Positions 1-13,710 of a DNA stretch of 64,000 nt are shown piece by piece. A model generated the notes under the pieces. That model did no database searches. It saw nothing but the letters and a program-made list of their open reading frames with translations, and was not told the DNA's origin. The DNA comes from Vicia villosa (Eukaryota; Streptophyta; Magnoliopsida; Fabales; Fabaceae), in NCBI RefSeq assembly GCF_029867415.1, contig NC_081186.1, forward strand, positions 19,375,338 through 19,439,337. The letters run 5' to 3'. A program made the translations under genes and the position numbers. Position 1 is the first letter of the stretch. The number at the start of each line of letters is the position of its first letter.

Positions 1-965
1 TGTAATAACTTTTATCAACAGAAATATTTAAATTATATTAAATTTTAAAATATTTAGTTAGTGCAATATTAATATATTGTCATTCTTCACACATACTGTA
101 GCGAAAAGGTACAAATATAAAGCTATAAATTTTGCAGTTTTCACAAGCGGCAACTTATCCCGCCTACAGATTTCGCAGTTTTCACAACCGACAACTTATC
201 CCGCCTATCTCCTTGTTTTTGCCATCAAAACTCTTTTTTTTTAATAATCATTTTCAATCTCCTTATGTAAGACACTTATATCATATGATTTCGATCGTGT
301 TGCTTCTTCCGAAAAGAACGTTTTAGGATTCTCGGTTTGGATTCCAAGCTTGAAAAGAATCTTTTCATCCCCTTCAGAGAGATCAAGGTTTTGATGTTCT
401 CTTTAATCTACTTTCTTTGGGATTCAATTTAATCCTTAGTTTATTTAATTTTTGTGTTTCGATTTTAATTTGCATGTTTTTCTCTTTCTGCATAGTAAAA
501 AAAGACATTTTTTAATTTTTTAATTTTGGGTTGTATGGAAAAGGGTTTCTTACTTTCTCTGTTGTGATTTGTAGGTTGAATGAACAGTCGCAAAAGATGA
601 TGAAACGTTGGTTTCTTATGTTGGTTTTAGGATCCAATACGACAATGCTCTTGTGTGCTCTGGTTTTTCTCTTATGTAAAGGTTTCGTGTCAGTATGCTT
701 CTTATGTGGTGGTAATATTATTAGCCTGGACCCATTTGAAATTTATGCGGTTGATTTTGCTATTCTGAATTTATTCATATTGAATGTTCCTTTTTGTTTA
801 TTATTTTCTTGAATCTGTAGATTACACAGTATTCTGAATCCAATCATGAGATATATGTTGATATTCCTTTTCATTTATTATTTTCAGGAACATGTAGATG
901 CAATGCAATTTGTGGTCAATGCTTACATTGCAGCTATCTGATTTTTGAAGTTGCAATCCGAAAAA
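1..965. other. No recognisable gene
   Basis: AT-rich sequence. The open frames here are short, and one of them (531-812) opens on TTG rather than ATG; none resembles a known family. A 40-bp direct duplication lies at 131-209. The last part may hold further decayed upstream exons of the SPATA20-like fragment that follows, but I could not show this. Confidence 0.5.
131..209. repeat. 40-bp tandem duplication
   Basis: Two adjacent copies (about 131-170 and 171-209) share a core reading GCAGTTTTCACAA followed by CAACTTATCCCGCC, with few mismatches. The origin is unknown; a short slippage or repair duplication is the simplest explanation. Confidence 0.7.
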
Positions 966-1607
966 AGTTGTCGCTGTTATGGTTACAATGGGAATATAAC
1001 TATCCAATCCTGATATGGACCATTGAATTGCAGGAAACCCAGGTAGAGATCGCTGTATAAACTTAATGGAAATTTCATTTATTTTTCCTTGCCTGTCTTC
1101 ACAATTGCTAATGAGATGAGTTGCTTGCAGGATTAATTGTTTCTTGATAGGGACAGATGCAGATATTTCAATAATACAGAAGATTCTTCAGTTCTTCTCC
1201 GTGTAAAAGAAGACCACGACGGGGCAGAACCATCGGGGAACTCTGTCTCCGCAATAAATCTTATGAGGAAGTCTTCCGTGGTCTCTGGAAGTAATGCAGA
1301 TCATTATAAGTGAAATGCAGAACATCTATTGTTATGTAAACCCATAGTCTTTTCTCTCCTAAAATATTGTTTCTTGTTTTTGCACTGAGTCAGTTGCAGC
1401 TCACTAGATTCCCTTAATATGGTATTGCAGGCAGTTTTTGAGAAAAGATTTAAAGATATGACCATGGCAGTGCCTTTAATGTGTTGTGCAACTGATATGC
1501 TGCGTGTGCCTTCCCGAAAGCAAGTGGTGGTGGTAGGCAATAGGACGTTCGACAAATTTGAAAACATGCTCGCTGTAGTTCACACATTATATGATCCCAA
1601 CAGAACA
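966..1607 (+). pseudogene. SPATA20-like (DUF255/thioredoxin-like) gene fragment
   Basis: Three consecutive exons of a plant SPATA20-type protein can be read. The family has an N-terminal thioredoxin-like domain and a C-terminal glycosidase-like region; this fragment is from the latter. Exon one (about 966-1042) ends in IELQETQ before a GT donor. Exon two (1131-1331) has LLRVKEDHDGAEPSGNS. Exon three (1431-1607) has AVPLMCC and VPSRKQVV and keeps AG and GT borders. Introns are present, so it is not a retrocopy. Damage: a TAA near the start of exon two (1134-1136), a TGA just before the NAEHLL motif, and the exon-two donor reads TTATGT where GTATGT is expected. The rest of the gene is not visible. 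It is most likely a dead duplicate or a fragment carried by a transposon. Identification rests on remembered family motifs. Confidence 0.75.
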
Positions 1608-3833
<2,226 letters not shown>

Positions 3834-3853
3834 GGTCTCTCACGTGAGAGACC
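3834..3853. repeat. Perfect 20-bp palindrome with CACGTG centre
   Basis: GGTCTCTCAC is followed immediately by its exact reverse complement. The centre is CACGTG, the G-box core bound by bZIP and bHLH proteins in plants. There is no spacer, so as RNA it would fold poorly; it could be a dimeric protein site or the relic of an inverted duplication. No neighbouring gene explains it. Confidence 0.8.
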
Positions 3854-4050
3854 TATGCACATAGCGCACCATAGACAGCGCCTTTTATTTAATACTATAT
3901 TATCATTATAATGAGATATATTTCACATGAACAGATGTGTAGTTCATTTGCTGTACATGGAAAGAAATAACATCACCTCTTTGTATATTTGTTTTAATTT
4001 GCTTTTTATTTTACTTTATCATTAGAATGAGATATGATTAAAAAAAGAAG

Positions 4051-4339
4051 ATTTGAACCCATGTTATACATTAGTTTTTGTCATCTACTGATATACCTTT
4101 TTTTTTTTTTCGTTTTTATTATTTTTATCATATTAACTACAAACACTTAGGCTTAAATTTGAACCCATGTTATACATTAGTTTGTGTTTTTGTTTTATAT
4201 ATTTCCATACTTCTAATTTTAAAGGTCAAGACTAAATCTAAGACTAATAATGTAATATGAACTACAAACACTTAGGCTTAAATTTGAACCCATGTTATAC
4301 ATTAGTTTTTGTCATCTACTGATATACCTTTTTTTTTTC
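4051..4339. repeat. Three-copy direct repeat of about 50-80 bp
   Basis: The core TTGAACCCATGTTATACATT occurs near 4053, 4158 and 4280. Copies two and three also share the preceding ACTACAAACACTTAGGC; copies one and three share the following TCATCTACTGATATACC and a T-run. This is a locally duplicated, scrambled block of unknown origin. Confidence 0.75.
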
Positions 4340-4344
4340 AAATT

Positions 4345-5261
4345 AATTCAGTCTTCCACGAATGATACGACGAGTGAATGATAATTTCACAACGTCTTCG
4401 AATTGGTCGACTCTAATGTCGTACCAATCAAATTATTCAAAATAAACCATTAATAAATTCAATATTTTATGAACACAGATTAGAAATGGGTGAATGTAAA
4501 TTTCATTTGTTTGAATGATCAAAGACTTAGCGCACGCTATGTCAAAACGATCATTCTCTTCTGTGGATTAAATTAATTTCAACAATTCCATGAATAAATC
4601 GATGGGATGAATATCTATTTCATACCGTCTATGAATTGGTCGGCTCTCTATGTCGCACCGATCAAATATCCAAAACATAACTTAAAAATCAAAATACAAT
4701 TATTCTAATCTAACTAAAGCACTAATTAATTACTAAAAAATAAATACAAAAAAAGGGATTGTATGCAAAACTTAATTTTCACCATTTAAACTGCGAACTA
4801 CAAACTACGTTAAAAATTCTAAAGCAAACTCTAACATACAAGTAAATGCATACAATCCCATAAAAAATACCAACAAAAACTACGAACTACGTTGACTCTG
4901 ATCCTCCATTAAGGAGGTAGGAGGTACGTAGGCATTCGGGCAAGCGAAACGAGTCTCCTTCCCTTAAAACTTAGGTAGGTCAAAAATCTTATTCTTTGCC
5001 CTACTGTCCTCTTTTAAACCAAATCTTCTATAAACCTTACCTTAAAACCCTTATCACAAACCTTAGAGACATTTAGAATACCTTAAGGAAGGGTCAAGGG
5101 TGCCTAACACCTTCCCTCGACCCTAATTTCTCAACTTACCTAGAAACTCTTAATTAGGTTTTTCTCCCATGTTTACCCTTATCCTTAGGATAAAATAAAA
5201 ACGTAGGTGGCGACTCTGTAGTTTAAGATTAATAACTTAAACTTTAAAGCCGATTGTAACA
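4345..5261 (+). repeat. Ogre-like LTR fragment (element D), 3' part
   Basis: This stretch carries the order of signals seen at the 3' ends of the other Ogre-like LTRs in the window: a tandem-like region around AATTGGTCG, then GTACGTAGGCAT (about 4924), then GGGTGCCTAACACCTTCCC (about 5098), then GGTGGCGACTCTG (5206), ending in TAACA at about 5261. No PBS follows and no matching LTR start is visible, so it is a truncated or solo LTR. The left limit is a guess. Confidence 0.5.
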
Positions 5262-5443
5262 CATAGTATATTAACAATTGATATAAAAACCATAGTTCAA
5301 GTATTACATCCAACAATATAACTTCAGCCTAAGAGCATTACACCATAGCCGGCATCTAAGTTCATACATTTCATAAACTTACATATAACAGTTCTTTTGA
5401 AACGACATTTTAGTTTATCGGATGTTATTTATGGAGCACGTAC

Positions 5444-6137
5444 CTTATATACATGGCATGTTCCGTGGGTGTCAGTTACATCAATTTTGAATTTAATGAT
5501 GTCCTCGATTTGCAGCAGGTTTGACGCGCAAAATTCGTCCCATTCATATCCTAATTTTGAACGGACTGGGTCGTCGGTGTTCAAAATTAGGAGCATCTTA
5601 GTTCTTCCGTTATCACCGCACAATGTCAAAACCTCATAATCATTGTCTCTCAGTAGTTGAACAAACTCTGGCTGTAGTCTCTGCATAAGACAAAGTTGGA
5701 AATAAAACGTTAATGGTAAACTTTGTAACTACCTAAATATAAACACAAAATTACAACCAGCAATATATAGATCCGTCGCACTCAACTAATTTTGCTGATT
5801 TCACACTACTGTCGTCGAGTTCAACATCAAATGCATATATCCCCTTATGGTTGATGGATCTACTATGGTACCTTGGTAATTCCTCATGTGACATTATTTA
5901 TACATGTCCGGCTACCTAAAAATTATTGTTCCCGTAATAACCCAAAATAACTACCATATCATCTGGCAGATCATAATAGTTTTACAACTTAGCCCAACCA
6001 CCGGTAACAACCGGTGCATCGTCGCTATTGTTTAATACCAATTCATGGAGGGTACCTTTGTTGTTCTATATCTTCCATGTTATCCCCAGATCTCCTACTT
6101 TTGTTCTAACAAAGCATGGCTCTATTTCCGAAAATTG
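5444..6137 (-). pseudogene. B3-domain gene, 3' exons (second part of a split pseudogene)
   Basis: This continues the minus-strand gene at 20690-22425; the Athila element sits in the intron between the two parts. One exon (about 6137-5758) begins after TTGTAG and reads like a B3 DNA-binding fold (DAPVVTGGW, DLPDDMVVILGYYGN), but has at least four in-frame stops. The next exon (5680-5444) begins after TATGCAG, is open, and encodes another B3-like unit (PEFVQLLRD, LGYEWDEFCASN, IIKFKIDVTDTHG), ending at a GT donor. B3 proteins are plant nuclear DNA-binding proteins, often arrays of B3 units of the REM type. The stops show the gene is dead. The exact subfamily is uncertain. Confidence 0.6.
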
Positions 6138-7720
6138 CTACAAATCATTTCAATTATAGTAAACAAGTTAATACTAAAGATTGGGGATGACATTTAAGAG
6201 GTACCATACCACTTATAAGTAGCAAAACTAAATGACATCCTTACTTGAATTGATAACTTTGTAATGGATAGTGTGTCCAACAAATCTCCTTGAACCAACT
6301 TCCGACTCATTGCCATCTTCTTTGCAGACTACCCTTCAAGTTTATGTAATTTTTGGTGGTTATGATAGGAGGCAGCAATGGCTTTTTATTTGTTGCATAC
6401 AATATTGTGTGTGGTGGGTGAGGCCCTTATTTCTACTACAAACTTTTTCTTCACGTGGCTACAATACGTTGCAATAATAAATATTCGTGAGGACCACTTT
6501 CTGGCCTTTTTGCATTGTCTTTTACACCTTCCAGCTCATTTTCCTAACCTTTTATGTGCCATGCATTATCGGTGGTAGACAAATACACCTGTACTTTACA
6601 CATGCATCCTCACAAGTTTACACATCTGAGTTATCAACTTATGTCACATGCAATATCTTTGTCGGTTTGCTTTGTCACTCAGCATAATAGTATACTTTCT
6701 TAATACATTATCACACAACACACGTGTGCATCATGTTGAACAGTATATTCAAGGCAAATATTTTTAAATCGTATCCAAAGAGATTGGGTGATATTACCTC
6801 CGTTCTATAGCTACTATTATTTTAAGTTCGAAAGGTAACAAAGTTGTTTTGTTTTGAATCGCTATTTGTTCTAATCAAGACACTTATAAGACAATAAACT
6901 AAAACATGTTTCAATAATAAAAGAATGACAAGGTTGGTTTGGTTTCACTACCCCTATCTTCCATGTGACTTTAACAACAAATGCATAACTTCACTAATGG
7001 TGAAATGCTCTAGTATCCTCCCAACAATGTTTATGTCTAAACAAAATTGTGAAAGTTAATATATTAATCTTTAGATGATCTCTCACACTAACTATCAATA
7101 TACTAATCTTGATTGTTTGATACAAGTAAAAAAGTAGCAAATAAATCTATCTCTAGCATTTATTCACTACTTGATAAAATGTTGTAGATCAAGACTTGAA
7201 ATATATTTCTCAATCATAAATCAAATCTAAATATAAAAGATAAAACAACAACATTCATCCTTTTCAATACTAATGAAGTTCATACAAAGTGCTAGAGAAA
7301 ATACATAGTTAACAAGGATAGCTACTACCTCCAATCTTGTCAAAGTGGGATTTAGCTACTCATCACCATGGTTGACAACAAGAAGAATGAAGAAGAAGCT
7401 AAGAACATCAATCTCTCACAAAGTTGTTCTTTTCTCTCCCAAAACCCTAGCCTCAATGTTTGGTTCACAATGAATAGAATAGAAGCCCCTTGGTTCTCCT
7501 TTTCTTTTTATCTCAATTAGCCCCCCAAATTTCGTACTAACTGTTCACATTCAAAAGATAAAAACCTAATGACAAATGGCAGACCAACTAAGGAAAAAGA
7601 GAAACTCTGTTTCGCAGTGTTTGCGGTGCCAAGAGTGTTTGCGGTGCCAAGAGTGTTTGCGGTGCCAAGAGTGTTTGCGGCGCAAACACTTCAATTTCTG
7701 CCACATCAGAATCCAGCCAA

Positions 7721-9792
7721 CACTACAACGCGCAAGGCTTTTAAAAGCGCTTTTTTTGGCCTTTAACAGCGCTTTAAAGCGCTGCCAAAGCCAGCGCTGG
7801 CATAGGCTACGAAAGCGCTTTTAAAAGCGCTCTGGTAGGCCCCCCTATAAGAGCGCTTTTCTGGAAAAAGCGCTCTTGTAGGCCCCCCTTTAAGAGCGCT
7901 TTTCAAGAAAAAGCGCTCTGGTAGGCACCCCTATAAGAGCGCTTTTTTCAAAAGCGCTTTCGTATGTTGCGTTTTTTTTTTTTTTATGCTTTTTATTATT
8001 TCTAAACCTGCACTTTTGGCAGCAATATTTTAGAACCTGTAATTTACTATTTTTTGGCAGTATTTTTTCATGAACCTATAATTTATCATTTCAAATCGAT
8101 AAATACCATTATAATCGATATCGATTATATACAAAAAAGTATTATATTATATACCATTAATGTAAATCAAAATACATATATACATATTTATAAACCAAAA
8201 CAACTAAACCAATTCACATATTTCTAAACCAAAACAACTAAATGGGAAACAACTTCCGAGTTCTTATGCAACCAATGTACGCTTCCTGTATTATCTGGAG
8301 CTATGTTGTATTGATGCTTTAGTGGAGAACCAGTAGTCACCTGAGCTATGTTGTATTGTGTCACAGAATATGAATCAAATAACTGTACCCCGAACGATCC
8401 TGCCACAGAAGACTTAGCTTCGGGGTACATTACTTGATTCTTATTCTGTGGAACATAATCGGCAGGGGCACATTGTGTTCTATCCTTTACCAGTCCATCC
8501 ACTGTTTGAAGCTCAACCTACAATAGAAAAACGTGATTATTTACACAACATTCACATTCTCAATATTTTCTCTATCAACCAAAAATTTCCTCATCTCCGA
8601 ACAAAAGACAAAATAGTTAATAAAAATAGTGCTATACCAGAACAGAAACCAATTTATAAGAAATCAATTAACAACCACATGCACATAAAAATAGTTTTTG
8701 ATAAAAGAACAAGTCAATTGAGCCAACAACCAAAAACCCTAAAAAAAATCAGCCGTAGAGCCGTAGAGCCAACAACCAAAAACCCTAAAAAAAATTCTGT
8801 TCGTCATCTTCGAAAAACCTCTCCAGAAACTGTAAATACATTGTTCATATTCATCCAACAACAATCACAATACACAGCCGCAAACACTAACCAAAACCCT
8901 AATTGTTCATCTTTCTCATACACGCAAACCATTCATCAGAAACAAAACCACTCACAAATCATCATCAAACATAACCAGACAAACATTCATCAAACCCAAA
9001 CATTTGTTCATCACTTTCCTAATCAAACAAACCCTTCAGAAATTTGAGAGAGGAAGAGAGAATAAGAAATAAACTCAGAAAGGTCTCACTCGGTTTTGGT
9101 TTGTAGATTCAGAATCGAAACCGAACTCAGCAACAACACGAACCTCAACTCACCATAAACTCGTGTGTTTTGGATCTGAAAGGAAGAAGAACGGCGGAGG
9201 TTGCTCGTGGTGGCTGGCGACGGAGGGACGAACGGTGGTGGCTGGCGACGGAGGGACGAACGGTGGTGGCTGGCGACGGAGGGACGAACGGTGGTGGCTG
9301 TGGCTGGCGACGGCGGAGGGTTTTTCGGTTGCAGAGAAAGTGAGAAACAGTAATAAAAAGAAAACGAAAGAGAGAAAGTGAGAAAGTGAAAGCGTGTTTT
9401 TGTTTTTAACTTTTACTAATAAAGGCTACTAAAGCGCTTCTGAAAAGCGCTCTCATAGCCTGGTCTATACCAGCGCTTTTTAGCAAAAAGCGCTCTCATT
9501 AAACCCCCCTATAGCAGCACTTTGAAAAGCGCTCTCATACCCCCCCCCCCCCTTACCAAAGCGCTTTTCAAAAGCGCTCTCATACCCCCCCTTACCAAAG
9601 CGCTTTTCAAAAGCGCTCTCATACACCCCCCCTACCACAGCGCTTTTCAGAAGCGCTCTCATACCCCCCCCCCCCTTTAAGAGCGCTTTTTTAGCGTGTT
9701 TTTTTATTTTGTTTTTAGTGCAACCTATAAGAGCGCTTTTTACTAGAAGCGCTTTAGTAGGGGTGCTGTTAAAGATTAAATTTGGCGTAGTG
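7721..9792. mobile_element. CACTA (En/Spm-type) DNA transposon, non-autonomous
   Basis: The element begins CACTAC and ends GTAGTG and is 2,072 bp long. It is flanked by the 3-bp duplication CAA (7718-7720 and 9793-9795), and the sister LTR near 20035 has the exact uninterrupted site. Both subterminal zones (about 7742-7970 and 9431-9760) are packed with AGCGCTTTT and its reverse complement AAAAGCGCT, often as hairpins. Such subterminal repeats bind the TNPA-type protein in the En/Spm family. The interior has no transposase I can recognise. A 27-bp unit reading TGGCTGGCGACGGAGGGACG is repeated three times at about 9206-9300. It would need a transposase from another copy. Confidence 0.95.
8224..8502 (-). 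other. Unidentified open frame inside the CACTA element
   Basis: A 92-codon minus-strand frame opens on GTG, not ATG, and follows a possible AG acceptor, so it might be a last exon. It contains the short motif QYNIA twice. It could be a relic of a TNPA-like or captured gene, with its first exon and leader in the CT-rich region up to about 9180. I do not recognise a domain and assign no function. Confidence 0.25.
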
Positions 9793-10099
9793 CAAAAACT
9801 AAGAGCAGTTGGGATTCTTGCAGGTTCCGGCGCCAATGATGTTTGCGGGGCAAACTGGATTCATCAACTCTTCTTTTGCTAATCCAAGTCTTCAAGTAAT
9901 TCCTCTTTGCTTCAATGATCTTCAAACCTTAAAAACGCTACAAAACTAACAAACATGTGAAATAACAATTCAAATGAACTCAAATGAACAAAATTGTAAA
10001 ATTATTAAATTGTAAGAAGAAAAGTGTGATTGTTGAGTAAAAAGTGGTTAAAGGGACCAAAAACAATATATGAAAATTAGTACTATTTGGTCCCTAACA

Positions 10100-11579
10100 A
10101 CTCTCCCCAACTTACCATTTTGTTTGTCCCTAAACAAAAATTCACAAGAGTAGCAAGAACAACGCACAAGAGTATGATGTCAAGGTAACCGAACACTCAA
10201 ATGGCTCAAAAGTATAAGTCTTTGTAAAATACACTCACCACAATGCTAAAACAAAGCATGAGAAAGAATGATGGCAAAGTGCAAATTATTATCAAGAAAT
10301 TCCAAAAGAGACATGTCAAAATTGAATCAAACCTACACACACATCAAAGTAATGATGAATACAAGAGGGTTCACTTTCATTCATCCGGGCATTTAAATCA
10401 ACAACAACTCAAATCATGCTTTAACCACAACAAGTTCAAAAATTATGTGCAAAATGAGAATCAAGAGGGCTTTCATAGGTTGTAACGTGGCTTAGGCTAC
10501 AAAGAAAGGGTTTTATTAAAGGGAAATTAACAAAAACGCCTATCCTAAGGGAGCATTCCTATTAATTCACTTAACAGCAACACTTGTTTGAATCCCTTTT
10601 CTTTTTCTTTTTCTCTTTTTTTTTCATTATTTTTCAACAACACATAACGGGAACGATTATTTTTTATTTCTTTTTCTTGCCCCATAATTTCAAAATGTGT
10701 TGTTCTTTTCTTATTACCATAAAACTCGTAAGTACCACATTTTCATTTGTTTTTCAATCACTCTCCCCAACTTTAGGATTCAAACCATATTAGATACAAC
10801 AATGCTCCCTACATAGACATAGGCACAAGGCAAAATTACAACCATTGCGGTTGAAGGTTTCAATGAACAAAAGAGATTAGGATTCACATACAACACATGT
10901 TCAATAATCACATGAATCCTAAAATAAGCTCAAAGGGGGTTAACTAAGAATCACTCCTCACAAGGTTGATTGATTTAACTTTTTGGTCAAGTGGTTTTTC
11001 TCAAATTCAAACAATGCCTCTATCACTTTCACACTTTTCACAAACACGAATAAGTCATGGTTTAGCATGATAAAAATGAGTTGAAATAAATTCCAGTATC
11101 CCGCATTTAGTGTACAATGGAAAGTTTCCTCACTTGGCTAAGTTCTAAATTTTGATTCAAAAATGACATGTGACTCAAGGAATTTATGCTAAGCAATTTG
11201 CACATACCATCAACTAACCATGTTAAGTCTAGAGAGTGATAAAGTGTACCTTAATTTTCCTCGATACCGATTCTCATCATTGCCACTCGAAGTGTTCACA
11301 AAATTAACTCTTGTCCGTGCCCAATGATTCCTCAAGATTCCTTTGCAAAAGAACAATTAAACAAAACACTTTGAAAAAGTTGGGTTAATCACTTTCCACC
11401 CAAACACACAATTAAACTACAATAATAAAATTGCAATTTTTAAAGAGGTTCAAATGGTGAAACGAGAGCCACCATAAAGTACACAAATTAAAAACCGAAA
11501 AGTGCAACCGTAAATAAATAAAGCAAAACAGAATTAAGACTAAAATAAAAATAAACTACAAAAGTGCTACAACACTACT
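10100..11579 (-). other. Athila 3' untranslated region with polypurine tract
   Basis: No gene is visible. Read on the minus strand, the 14 bases before the LTR (10113-10100) are AAGTTGGGGAGAGT, a reasonable polypurine tract for priming plus-strand DNA. The rest is AT-rich untranslated sequence between the env-position ORF and the 3' LTR. Confidence 0.6.
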
Positions 11580-12736
11580 TCAATCTTCTTCTTCATCACC
11601 GCCACCAACTGTCCCGATCACATCTTCCATCGTGTCATCCTCATTTCCGGTACCACTGCCTCCTGCACCCCCCATGAAAGCTGGCCTGCCCACAGGCCAA
11701 TTTGCATAGGCATCATACTCTGCTTCCAAAGAGGTGCGCTGAAATTGTTGAGATAATGTTTGCACCAGGAACCGGTTGGATCTTTGAGTCGCTTCAAAAT
11801 TCTCTGCACAATAGGTGGCAAAGGCCATGTGATCAAAAACAGGTGCTCGACCACCTCTAGACCTCGAAGTGGATGCTCCTCCTCTTTCAGCTTTCTTTGT
11901 TGCGCCTTCACAAAACCTGCTAATAAAAGCTTCATTAATAACACTTGTGATTTTGAAATGTACCTCACTCGGGATGGCCACCCTCGCATTGTAACACAGC
12001 CCCATGATTAAGCCGGGGTAAACAAGGACACCGGCTTTGCCTCCATGCCTTGTTCCCATAACCGATACCCTCCTCATTTCTTCGATATTATGCTGGCCAA
12101 ATCAATCGGTACTCCGTACAAAATGCAAAACAGCATGTATCCCACTTTGAGTGAGATGTGTGTTGTGTGAGTTCTTGACCGGATGTTATGCAATACCACC
12201 ACTAGCAAGGCCTTAACCTCCACTTTAAAATCCTCTCTTTTCCATCCTTTTGGCGCTCCCGAATCATTCAACTCATAAGTCTTTCCTTCAAGGCATAAGG
12301 ACTCACTGACGACTTGGATGTTCCAATCATTAGTGAGATACCTTCTCTGGTACTCACTTCTCACTCCATCGGGTAGCTCGAATGGGGATCCCAGATATTC
12401 ATTGATAGAACTCATCTTAAAAGAGATGGTTCTCCCCCTCACCATTGTCTTGTACATAAATTCTGCACCGTCTTCAACCGAAACGACATTTGCATAGAAT
12501 TCGCGAACAATGTCATAATTGATCTCAGCTACCGGTTCACATATCTTCCCCCATTTGAGTTTATCCAATGTCTGAACTAAATCTCGCATCGGACCATTCA
12601 GTTTGAACCTGATGAACCTTTCAGCCTGGACGGTTCGATTGCACAAGTAGGTGTATCGCTCCTCTTGTTCCTCGCCAAGGAACCTTGGTAAGGAGTGGGT
12701 AGGATTGGTGCTTCTGGTTTTTGTGCGCTTTGACAT
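11580..12736 (-). pseudogene. Env-position ORF of the Athila element, frameshifted
   Basis: A frame opens at ATG 12736 (MSKRTKTRS) and reads through RYLTNDW and YMLFCILYGVPIDLAS. It is then interrupted near 12085 by what looks like a single-base loss, and continues in another frame from about 12077 to 11580, ending in an acidic EDDTMEDV tail. Together this is about 385 codons. The pattern FYANV, RGRTISF, INEYLG resembles the domain Pfam calls putative plant transposon protein (PF20167). I see no signal peptide or clear membrane segment, so env describes only its position. Its role in Athila elements is not established. Confidence 0.6.
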
Positions 12737-12825
12737 CTGCAACCAATTAATCAACCGAACCACAACAGCCAAACTGTCAGAATTAAAAACAAGAACTTAT
12801 AAAACACACCCAGTTTACGGCGCCA

Positions 12826-13530
12826 TCATTGTTTGCGGCGCAAAGGTGAAATTTCAAACCCAGTTCGCGGCGCAAAGGTGTGTTTGCGGCGCAAACCATG
12901 CGATACCCAGAAACCATGGCTCAAAATGGAAGGGTTGCTTACAACAAGAAGAAACCCAATCACACAATTGCAAATTCAACCCATTAAACAGTAAGATTAA
13001 CACATGCAAGTTCGAATTTTGGACATCAAGGTTGAATCTACTATGTTAATTAATGAACCCTAACCGAGAATGATATGAACAAAAAGCTTTGAGAATCATA
13101 AAAATAACAAAGCATACCTTGAATTCGAATTAGGCAACTGCAGAAATTGAAGAGAGGATGTGTGTGATAGTGTTGGTGAACTTAGGGTTTGAAGGTGGGG
13201 GTGGGAGTTTTATGAGAGAGAGAGATAGTTTAAAATAAGATAAAATGAAATAGTAACTAAGTAAAAAAATAAAAAGGAAGGAAATTGCTGTCTCGCAATG
13301 TTTGCGGCGCAACCCCTTGTTTGCGGGGCAAACAAGAAAAATTTTCTTTGTAAAAAGGGCCTATTCACTGTTTGTGGCGCAATGGCTGATGAAAAATTTT
13401 TTTTACTATCCTATTTGCGGCGCAACCCCTTGTTTGCGGGGCAAACAAGAAAAATTTTCTTTGTAAAAATGGCTTACTCACTGTTTGTGCTCTGTTTGCG
13501 GGGCAAACAATGTTTGCGGCGCAAACAGAC
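12826..13530. repeat. Cluster of TTTGCGGCGCAAA palindromes with a 117-bp duplication
   Basis: The palindrome TTTGCGGCGCAAA and close variants (GCGGGGC, GCGGTGC) occur about ten times between the integrase and env-position ORFs. Blocks starting near 13302 and 13419 are near-identical copies about 117 bp apart. The same palindrome also lies in both LTRs (near 7675, 9841, 19985 and 20081). Repeated palindromes inside one element suggest a protein site or a repeated RNA hairpin; this is inference. Confidence 0.75.
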
Positions 13531-13710
13531 TTAAATTCTCAAAAATTGCCGATTTTCACAATTATCATTCACTTCCTAAAGAAAATAAAAGCACCTAACA
13601 TCTACAAAACAGAAAATCCATGAAAACAACACAATCTACTTACGAAGTTGGGTTGCCTCCCAACAAGCGCTTTGTTTAACGTCGTTAGAGCTCGACGGTT
13701 CAATGATCTC

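Larger units (their letters stand above)
6734..10099 (-). repeat. Athila 3' LTR, interrupted by a CACTA element
   Basis: This copy matches the LTR at 19085-20339 over its whole length once the CACTA element and one 3-bp duplication are removed (about 1,291 bp against 1,255 bp). Part of the length difference is a local expansion: the unit TTTGCGGTGCCAAGAGTG is present three times near 7620-7675 but once in the other LTR. The copies differ by scattered substitutions, so the insertion is not very recent. Confidence 0.93.

Noticed and set aside
531..812. Plus-strand frame with hydrophobic stretches resembling membrane segments
   Set aside because: TTG start, T-rich DNA naturally gives Phe/Leu runs, no family resemblance.
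8448..9047. Plus-strand frame of 199 codons inside the CACTA element
   Set aside because: Asn/Gln/Thr-rich reading of CA-rich leader-like DNA with no domain, overlapping a better candidate on the other strand.
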